DNA of 64,000 nt, taken from Panulirus ornatus. Lineage: Eukaryota > Arthropoda > Malacostraca > Decapoda > Palinuridae. Shown one piece after another: positions 57,130 to 64,000 of this stretch; the stretch's first letter is position 1; each line of letters starts with the position of its first letter. Location of the stretch: the NCBI RefSeq assembly GCF_036320965.1, contig NC_092271.1:15740096-15804095 (forward strand), in the 5' to 3' direction. The translations under genes and the position numbers were made by a program. The notes beneath the pieces are model-generated. The model was not told where the DNA came from. It did no database searches and saw nothing but the letters and a program-made list of their open reading frames with translations.

Positions 57130-59575
57130 TGTATATTCATTTATTCATTTTATTATTTTGCTTTGTCGCTGTCTCCCGCGTTAGCGAGGTAGCGCAAGGA
57201 AACAGACAAAAGAATGGCCCAACCCACCCACATACACATGTATGTACATACACGTCCACACATGCAAATATACATACCTATACATCTCAATGTATACATA
57301 TATATACACACACAGACATATACATATATACACATGTACATAATTCATACCGTCTGCCTTTACTCATTCCCATCGCCACCCTACCACACATGAAATAACA
57401 ACCCCCTCCCCCAAATGTGCACGAGGTAGCGCTAGGAAAAGACAACAAAGGCCACAATCGTTCACACTCAGTCTCTAGCTGTCATGTAATAATGCACCGA
57501 AACCACAGCTCCCTTTCCACATCCAGGCCCCACAAAACTTTCCATAGTTTACCCCAGACGCTTCACACGCCCTGGTTCAATCCAATGACAGCACGTTGGC
57601 CCTGGTATACCACATCGTTCCAATTCATTCTATTCTTTGCATGCCTTTCACCCTCCTGTATGTTCAGGCCCTCATCACTCAAAATCTTTTTCACTCCATC
57701 TTTCCACCTCCAATTTGGTCTCCCACTTCTCCTCGTTCCCTCCACCTCCGACACAAATATCCTCTTGGTCAATCTTTCCTCACTCATTCTCTCCATGTGA
57801 CCAAACCATTTCAAAACACCCTCTTCTGCTCTCTCAACCACGCTCTTTTTATTACCACACATCTTTCTTACCCTATCTTTACTTACTTGATCAAACCACA
57901 TCACACCACACATTGTCCTCAAACATCTCATTTCCAGCACATGCACCCTCCTGTGCACAACTCTATCCATAGCCCACGCCTCGCAACCATACAACATTGT
58001 TGGAACCACTATTCCTTCAAACATACCCATTTTTGCTTTCCGAGATAATGTTCTCGACTTCCACACATTCTTCAAGGCTCCCAGAATTTTCGCCCCCTCC
58101 CCAACCCTATGATTCACTTCCGCTTCCATGGTTCCACCCGCTGCCAAATCCACTCCCAGATATCTAAAACACTTCACTTCCTCCAGTTTTTCTCCATTCA
58201 AACTTACCTCCCAACTGACTTGTCCCTCAACCCTACTGTACCCGATAACCTTGCTCTTATTCACATTTACTCTCAGCTTTCTTCGTTCACACACTTTACC
58301 AAACTCAGTCACCAGCTTCTGCAGTTTCTCACACGAATCAGCCACCAGTGCTGTATCATCAGCGAACAACAACAACTGACTCACTTCCCAAGCTCTCTCA
58401 TCCACAACAGACTGCATACTTGCCCCTCTTTCCAAAACTCTTGCATTCACCTCCCTAACAACCCCATCCATAAACAAATTAAACAACCATGGAGACATCA
58501 CCCACCCTTGCCGCGAACCTACATTTACTGAGAACCAATCACTTTCCTCTCTTCCTACACGTACACATGCCTTACATCCTAAATAAAAACTTTTCACTGC
58601 TTCTAACAATTTGCCTCCCACACTATATATTCTTAATACCTTCCACAGAGCATCTCTATCAATTCTATCATATGCCTTCTCCAGATCCATAAATGCTACA
58701 TACAAATCCATTTGCTTTCCTAAGTATTTCTCACATACATCCTTCAAAGCAAACACCTGATCCACACATCCTCCACCACTTCTGAAACCACAATGCTCTT
58801 TCCTAATCTGATGTATATCTCTCTTTTTAAACCAGGTATTCCCAATCACCAGTCCTTTTTCAGCACATATATCTACAAGCTCCTCACCACTTACATTTAC
58901 AACACTGAAGACCCACTGTATACCCATTATTCCCTCAACTGCCACATTACTCACCTTTGCATTCAAATCACTCATCACTATAACCATGTCTTGTGCATCA
59001 AAACTACTAACACACTCATTCAACTGCTCTTAAAACACTTACCTCTCATGATCTTTTTTCTCATGCTCAGGTGGATATGCACCAATAATCACCCATCTCT
59101 CTCCATCAACTTTCAGTTTTACCCATATCAATCTAGAGTTTACTTTCTTACACTCTATCACATACTCCCACCGCTCCTGTTTCAGGAGTAGTGCTACTCC
59201 TTTCCTTGCTCTTGTCCTCTCACTAACCCCTGACTTTACTCCCAAGACATTCCCAAACTACTCTTCCCCTTTACCCTTTAGCTTTGTTTCACTCAGAGCC
59301 AAAACATCCAGGTACCTTTCCTCAAACATACTACCTATCTCTCTTTTTTTCTCATCTTGGTTACATCCACACACATTTAGACACCCCAATCTGAGCCTTC
59401 AAGGAGGATGAGCACTCCCCGCGTGACTCCTTCTTCTGTTTCCCCTTTTAGAAAGTTAAAATACAAGGAGGGGAGGGTTTCCAGCCCCCGCTCCCGTCCC
59501 CTTTAGTAGTCTTCTACGACATGTGAGGAATGCGTGGGAAGTATTCTTTCTCTCCTATCCCCAGGGATAAATTTT
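57130..59575 (-). mobile_element. LINE copy with 5' end and an endonuclease-RT deletion join
   Basis: Tail and full 3' UTR run to about 57600, and a 486-codon frame to 59023. The rest of the endonuclease (frames such as 59039-59245) and the 5' leader (aaagttaaaatacaaggagg reversed, tatccccagggataaa at about 59568) follow to 59575. The element keeps both outer ends but lacks roughly the linker and the first third of the RT. Confidence 0.87.
57563..59023 (-). pseudogene. In-frame endonuclease-RT fusion frame (486 codons)
   Basis: The frame starts inside the endonuclease (MNECVSSFDAQDMVIVMSDL, NAKVSNVAVEGIMG, VIGNTWFKKRDIH). At about 58810 it passes without a break to QIRKEHCGFRSGGGCVDQVF of the RT. 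It then runs intact through MDLEKAYDRIDRDALW, RQGWVMSPWLFNLF (Cys to Trp), LLLFADDTALVAD, MLYGCEAWAMDRVVHRR, KWFGHMERMSEERL and VVYQGQRAVIGLNQGV. The SDH part of the endonuclease, the lysine-rich linker and the RT N-terminus are deleted. The upstream endonuclease codons lie in other frames. The open frame probably survives because it is young; activity is unlikely. The fold of the RT would lack its fingers. Confidence 0.8.
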
Positions 59576-59599
59576 TCTTCTCTTTGTTCTGTTTCATTT

Positions 59600-60655
59600 T
59601 CTACAAATCAGGAGAGCATGTGACAGAATCATGTGGAATGCTTTATGAGATGTGTTATAGATATATGAGGTTGGGGAACATGTGCTGGATGGTGTGAAAT
59701 CCTTCAACTGAAAAGCAAATGCATGTGTAAGTGCGGATGCAGATTTGAGCAAAAGTTTCGGTATACATGTGGGTGTGAGGCAGGGTTGTGGGATGTCACC
59801 ACAACTTTTCAAGAAATGTATGAAAGGAGTGATAAGAAAGATGAAAGCTAAACTAGGGAAAAGGTGTGTAGAGATGGAGGCGCGGTGGTCAGGTATAGTG
59901 GCTAGTGACGAGCCTGTTTGCAGATGATATTGTGTTGTTTGCTGAGAGTGAAGAAGAGCTGCAGAAAGTTGTAAGTGTGCTTTACGATGTGTGTAAGCAT
60001 AGGCGACAGAAGGTAAATGCAAGTAAAAAGTAAAGCTATGGTGTTTGAAACGAAATACAGTATAAGAATAGATTTTGCTAAGTTATACAGAGAGGAAAAC
60101 GCATACTACACAGTTATAGATCTGGGGGAAGAAAGACTGGAAGAAATGACAGAATAAAGTATTTGGGATAAGTCTGGTGATACGAAAGGAGAGACAAGTA
60201 CAGGGTATTAGAGCCACTGGATCCCTAAACAAAATAATGAAAAGCGGAGGTGTAAATACGGAAGTGATGAAAGGACTGAGGGACAGCATAATCCTAAAAC
60301 ATGAACATAGGATGAGTCACAACGGTCAAGAATCTAAGCTGTTGAAATGAACTGAAAGGAGAATGTGGTATGGATAGATAGAATGAAGAAAGTAGTTAGG
60401 GCCTGTGGAAAGCAAGCAAGTTGAGAGGTTTACAAAAAGAGTTCATGATAGTATGATTGGGGTGAGAGAAAACCATCTGTGTCACGGGAAAATAGAGAGA
60501 AAGAATAATGAAGGTTAGAAGGCATGGAATTGATTATGCAAGGGAAGCAAGTAAGGACTGGGATAAGTGGAAGCTTCTGCCAGGGCCAACCCCCTGATGG
60601 GAGTTCCTGGAGGAAAAAAGCATTAGAGATACAAATAAACAGGTAAAAAGTCAAC
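59600..60655 (+). mobile_element. Second LINE type, RT and 3' end
   Basis: A different, related LINE on the plus strand. It reads IMWNALWDVL-type palm, FGIHVGVRQGCGMSPQLF and KGVIRKMKAKLGKRCVEMEA (frame 59745-59927). Out of frame it continues LFADDIVLFAESEEELQKVV, the catalytic box, then VCKHRRQKVNASK and IDYAREASKDWDKWKLL at the C-terminal end. The 3' end reads cccctgatgggagttcctgg and gcattagagatacaaataaa. The ending resembles the reversed left edge of family A (compare ccttgagggagttccagttg and ggcatcagggatagatagat from the copy at 38774). Multiple stops. Confidence 0.75.
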
Positions 60656-60856
60656 TAACAAAAATTCCTCATGTTACCTTACTAAGCCAATAACTATCAT
60701 CCTAAGTACTTTACAAACAAACAAACAAGACTTCTTAAGTGTTTTACAAGCAAACAAACAAGACTAACTATTTGCCCCCTATATATTTGCAGATAAACAT
60801 AAAAATCAAAATATACAATATAATTCAATGAAAAATATATTAGTCCATTCACTCAC
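60656..60856. other. AGO1 intron next to the MID exon
   Basis: Contains a short tandem pair of acaaacaaacaagact units (about 60712-60765). No coding feature. Confidence 0.5.
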
Positions 60857-61000
60857 CATAGACTGGTGTCTTCCCAGGAAGTACAACACATACAAGCTGG
60901 AGACCAGTAAAGGTACTCTTGAGATACCGAAACATTGGCTCTACCTGGTCAGGCCCATTGGCATACTTGCAGAAACATGGCTGACCAATGATGGGCATGC
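60857..61000 (-). CDS. AGO1: Argonaute-1 internal exon (MID domain, first of three in window)
   Basis: Internal exon of 144 nt encoding 47 full codons plus split codons, reading [12 protein letters not shown] at its start and LPGKTPVY at its end. The minus strand shows an acceptor (tttcaatcag) just before the exon and a donor (gtgagt) just after it. The encoded stretch is the MID domain of a metazoan AGO1/AGO2-type Argonaute, the cytoplasmic core of the microRNA-induced silencing complex. The final Tyr matches human AGO2 Tyr529, which stacks on the 5' base of the guide RNA. The exon ends one base into the following Ala codon, and the next exon (51634-51793) supplies the other two bases, so the phases agree. 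The exon lies in a repeat-rich region with no competing open frame. The preceding exon is not visible up to 64000. Family assignment is very secure; AGO1 rather than a close paralogue is inferred from the strong conservation. Confidence 0.95.
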
Positions 61001-61371
61001 CTGATTGAAAATAAATGAAACTGATCTTAAGACCTCATGTAAATAAACAAGTTAATGTTGTAATCTGATAAAACAAAAGAAAATAAAAATAAACTGTAAA
61101 GGTTAGTGAATAATTCAACATTTAACACAAACATATTCAATATTCCAAACTTGTAAGCCATGGATTGACCTGGAGCAGACAATTCATTCCATATGGCATG
61201 TTTCTATACAATCTCTACTATGCCTCCCAACTGTAGTGTATGATATGGCATCTGCCCTACCCCTTCTATGGTCGGCAATAAAGCTATCAAACTTTGAATA
61301 TATTTAAATATGATGAATGAAATCTTCCTGTGCAAGAAATTTAATAGTCAAGATGTTTTAAATGTTTTTTC
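61001..61371. other. AGO1 intron upstream of the MID exon
   Basis: Acceptor region for the exon at 60857-61000. The rest is AT-rich without recognisable elements. Confidence 0.5.
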
Positions 61372-61498
61372 ATACATATTCGCCATTTCCCGAGTTAGTG
61401 AGGTAGCGTTAAGAACAGACGACTGAACCCAAGACAGAAAATCCTCACTTGACCCCTTCTCTGTTCCTTCCTTTGGAAAAGTAAAAATATGGCTATTT
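61372..61498 (-). mobile_element. SINE-like repeat, 3' half
   Basis: Reversed copy: catacatattcgccatttcc, cgagttagtgaggtagcgtt, aatcctcacttgaccccttc and ggaaaagtaaaa. Lacks the head. Confidence 0.73.
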
Positions 61499-61851
61499 CT
61501 CATTAAATATCTAAAAGACATGCAAAACTAAAATAAGAAAGTTCCTGGCTTCTAAAGAAACTATCATCTTAATAAACAACATCTTGTGCTATCAGAGATT
61601 CTTCTAATGCAGCATTTAAATGGTCTTATGTGTGCAACATTATCTATGATACTAAATGATAAACAATGTAGTTTCATTTCCAACCTACCAATATTACATT
61701 TCATAATTTGAGGTATCAAATAAACATAAAAACCAAGTTGCCTTAAATGTAAATGAAAAATTAACTCTAAAAGAGCCGAAATAAACAATTACCAAGTGTG
61801 TCTAATGAATCAAGAATGATCAGCCTTTTTTCTATTTGTCTAGTACTTTTT
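61499..61851. other. No recognisable feature
   Basis: AT-rich intron sequence between two SINE-like copies. I looked for an upstream AGO1 exon and saw none. Confidence 0.45.
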
Positions 61852-62085
61852 TCCATACATACTTGCCATTTCCTGCACTAGCAAGGTAGAGCCAAGAACA
61901 GATGACTGAGTCTTAGAGGGAAAAAGCCTCACTTGGACCCCTTCTCTGTTCTATATTTTGGAAAAGTAAAACAGGAGGGGAGGATTACCAGCCCCCATTC
62001 CCACCCCTTTTAGTCGCCTTCTAGGACACACATGGAATACGTGGGAAGTATTCTTTCTCCCCTACTCCAAGGGATAATAAATATA
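61852..62085 (-). mobile_element. SINE-like repeat, near-complete
   Basis: Reversed copy of 18958-19222: tail side cttgccatttcctgcactag, middle ccccttctctgttctatatt, and head taggacacacatggaatacg with gtgggaagtattctttctcc and ctccaagggataataaatat. Confidence 0.77.
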
Positions 62086-62099
62086 GACAGATAGATAAT

Positions 62100-62522
62100 A
62101 CAGATTGAACCAGGGCATGTGAAGCATCTGGGGTAAACCATGGAAAGTTCTGTGGGGCCTGGATGTGGAAAGGGAGCTGTGGTTTCGGTGCATTATTACA
62201 TGACAGCTAGAGACTGAGTGTGAACGAATGTGGGCTTTGTTGTCTTTTCCTAGTGCTACCTCGCACACGAGGGGGTTGTTATTTCATGTGTGGCGGGGTG
62301 GCGATGGGAATTAATAAGGGCAGACAGTATGGATTATGTACATGTGTATATATGTATATGTCTGTGAGTGTATATGTATGTATACGTTGAGATGTACAGG
62401 TATGTATATTTGCATGTGTGGACGTGTCTGTATATACATGTGTATTTGGGTGGGTTGGGCCATTCTTTCGTCTGTTTCCTTGCGCTACCTTGCTAATGTG
62501 GGAGACAGCGACAAAGCAAAAT
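62100..62522 (+). mobile_element. LINE 3' UTR, complete
   Basis: Begins gattgaaccagggcatgtga (the UTR start), passes both copies of the ctacctcgc motif and the tg/ta tract, and ends cagcgacaaagcaaaattat. A taataataat run follows. No coding part, so a typical 5'-truncated insertion. Confidence 0.86.
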
Positions 62523-62694
62523 TATAATATAATAATAATAAAGATAATACAGAACATACTAAAGACATCAGACTACAGAGTAACCATTGATTCAAAAATA
62601 TGGTATTCATTCAACAAGCAACCAGCAACCACAGTTAAACAGCATGAGAAAGGACATGAAAATAAGTGTCTAATCACTCTTTCATAAACACTTG

Positions 62695-62795
62695 ATTCTG
62701 TGTGGATAAGGATGGAGGTTTTGGAAATAAAATGTTTAAGAACAATGTGTAGTGTAAGGTGGTTTGACTGAGTCAGTAATGAAAGAATAACAGAG
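62695..62795 (+). mobile_element. Old LINE C-terminal fragment
   Basis: gtgtggataaggatggaggt and gtgtaaggtggtttgactga are counterparts of RRVDVLEMRCLRTMCGVRWF. The fragment ends where a (TATC)n stretch and family A begin. Confidence 0.68.
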
Positions 62796-62804
62796 GTCTA
62801 TTCA

Positions 62805-63080
62805 TTTTATCTATCTATATCTCTAACACCTGTTCCCTTTGAGAACATCCTTGAGTGGCTGGCTGCAGCAAAAGAACCTCCTGAGCAGATGAACTCCAGT
62901 CCACTTCTCAGCCCTTAGTGACCCATCATTAACAGACCATTGGCAGAGGGTAACTCTAGCAGTGTTCAGAGGCTCCTATCTAATGTTCCCACCAACTAAT
63001 ATTACTTAATGTGTTTGCCCAATATTCCAACCTACTACTTCTACTTAATGATCCTGGCCAATGTTCTTACCTACTATTAT
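62805..63080 (-). repeat. Family A dispersed repeat, copy 7 (partial)
   Basis: The left edge is tctatctatatctctaacac, then ctgttccctttgagaacatc. The internal short repeats (ctacttctacttaatgatcc) run to about 63080; the right half is missing. Confidence 0.76.
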
Positions 63081-63084
63081 CTAA

Positions 63085-63175
63085 ATTTTATTATACATAA
63101 TCGCTGTCTCCCAAGCCAGCGAGGTAGTGCCAGGAAACAAAGATAGGCCCATCCACTCATATACACAAGTATGTA
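63085..63175 (-). mobile_element. LINE tail fragment
   Basis: About 90 bp: aatcgctgtctcccaagcca, gcgaggtagtgccaggaaac and ccactcatatacacaagtat. It directly abuts an opposed LINE. Confidence 0.75.
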
Positions 63176-64000
63176 AGGTTATTTAATGTATGTATGATTC
63201 ATGGTGAGGTGCCTGAGGATTGGCGGAATGCTTGCATAGTGCCATTGTACAAAGGCAAAGGGGATAAGAGTGAGTGCTGAAATTACAGAGGTATAAGTTT
63301 GTTGAGTATTCCTGGGAAATTATATGGGAGGGTATTGACTGAGAGGGTGAAGGCATGTACAGAGCATCAGATTGGGGAAGAGCAGTGTGGTTTCAGAAGT
63401 GGTAGAGGATGTGTGGATCAGGTTTTTGCTTTGAAGAATGTATGTGAGAAATACTTAGAAAAGCAAATGGATTTGTATGTAGCATTTATGGATCTGGAGT
63501 AGGCATATGATAGAGTTGATAGAGATGCTCTGTGGAAGGTATTGAGAATATACAGTGTGGGAGGCAAGTTGTTAGAAGCAGTGAAAAGTTTTTATCGAGG
63601 ATGTAAGGCATGTGTACGTGTAGGAAGAGAGGAAAGTGATTGGTTCTCAGTGAACGTAGGTTTGCGGCAGGGGTGGGTGATGTCTCCATGGTTGTTTAAT
63701 TTGTTTATGGATGGGGTTGTTAGGGAGGTGAATGAAAGAGTTTTGGAAAGAGAGGCAAGTATGCAGTCTGTTGTGGATGAGAGAGCTTGGGAAGTGAGTC
63801 AGTTGTTGTTTGCTGATGATACAGCGCTGGTGGCTGATTCATGTGAAAAACTGTAGAAGCTGGTGATTGAGTTTGGTAAAGTGTGTGAAAGAAATAAAGT
63901 TCAGAGTAAATGTGAATAAGAGCAAGGTTATTAGGTACAGTAAGGATGAGGGTCAAGTCAACTGGGAGGTAAGTTTGAATGGAGAAAAACTGGAGGAAGT
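63176..64000 (+). mobile_element. LINE RT copy running off the window
   Basis: Starts in RLFNVCMIHGEVPEDWRNAC-type sequence. A stop replaces Ser in ECSNYRG (gtgctgaaattac). It reads EEQCGFRSGRGCVDQVF, then a tag after AFMDLE, and then a 104-codon frame (63542-63856) with RQGWVMSPWLFNLF and LLFADDTALVAD. It continues in a shifted frame to the window end (VSLNGEKLEE). Confidence 0.87.

Overview
The window is eukaryotic, intron-dominated DNA, most likely from a decapod crustacean (spiny-lobster, crayfish or shrimp type). That assignment rests on the style of the repeats and on arthropod-like Argonaute exons; the species cannot be fixed from sequence alone. There is no operon structure and no convincing bacterial gene, tRNA, rRNA or CRISPR array. 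The only host gene I can support is an Argonaute-1 (AGO1) type gene on the minus strand. Three internal exons are present at 60857-61000, 51634-51793 and 46662-46821. They have correct splice sites and phases and encode one continuous 154-residue stretch running from the MID domain into PIWI. Upstream exons must lie beyond 64000. I found no further downstream exon below 46662, so the next intron may be more than 46 kb long.

Almost everything else is transposable-element debris. The main component is one non-LTR retrotransposon (LINE) family with an APE-type endonuclease, a reverse transcriptase and a C-terminal region; it looks RTE-like, but the clade is not certain. Young copies end in a long 3' UTR holding a TG/TA-rich microsatellite and a tail of the form gacaaagcaaaataaataaat. 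An older, more diverged subfamily ends differently (gggaaatggagaacaagtatgaaag). The most complete copy is at 34033-37545 (minus). The longest open frame is 10390-11994 (534 codons, minus).

Layout: 1-2757 holds LINE tails around a Penelope-like element. 3078-3850 holds a decayed unidentified cysteine-rich repeat gene. 4575-6075 is an old LINE and 6271-7313 a Tigger/pogo deletion derivative. 7736-22580 is a dense LINE cluster with a 2.45-kb tandem duplication, tail-to-tail palindromes and two SINE-like copies. 22640-24705 is old LINE split by another repeat. 24706-26990 is apparently unique. 26994-30215 holds repeat family A, LINE 3' ends and a head-to-head palindrome of Penelope tails. 31832-37545 is LINE. 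37671-38726 is a second Tigger with intact ends. 38774-43745 holds four copies of family A. 43856-45190 is a degenerate tandem array pierced by a LINE tail. 46662-61000 carries the AGO1 exons; its introns contain LINEs, a third Tigger (49436-51375, itself interrupted by a LINE) and a second LINE type (59600-60655). 61372-64000 holds SINEs, LINE ends and family A.

The elements interact mainly by nesting. LINEs land in the A/T-rich tails of other LINEs, a LINE sits in a Tigger, and family A sits in an old LINE. The SINE-like repeat appears to be built from LINE ends, and family A ends like the second LINE. Several opposed LINE copies lie in AGO1 introns, so the pre-mRNA of this small-RNA effector could fold into long hairpins. 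That last point is inference.
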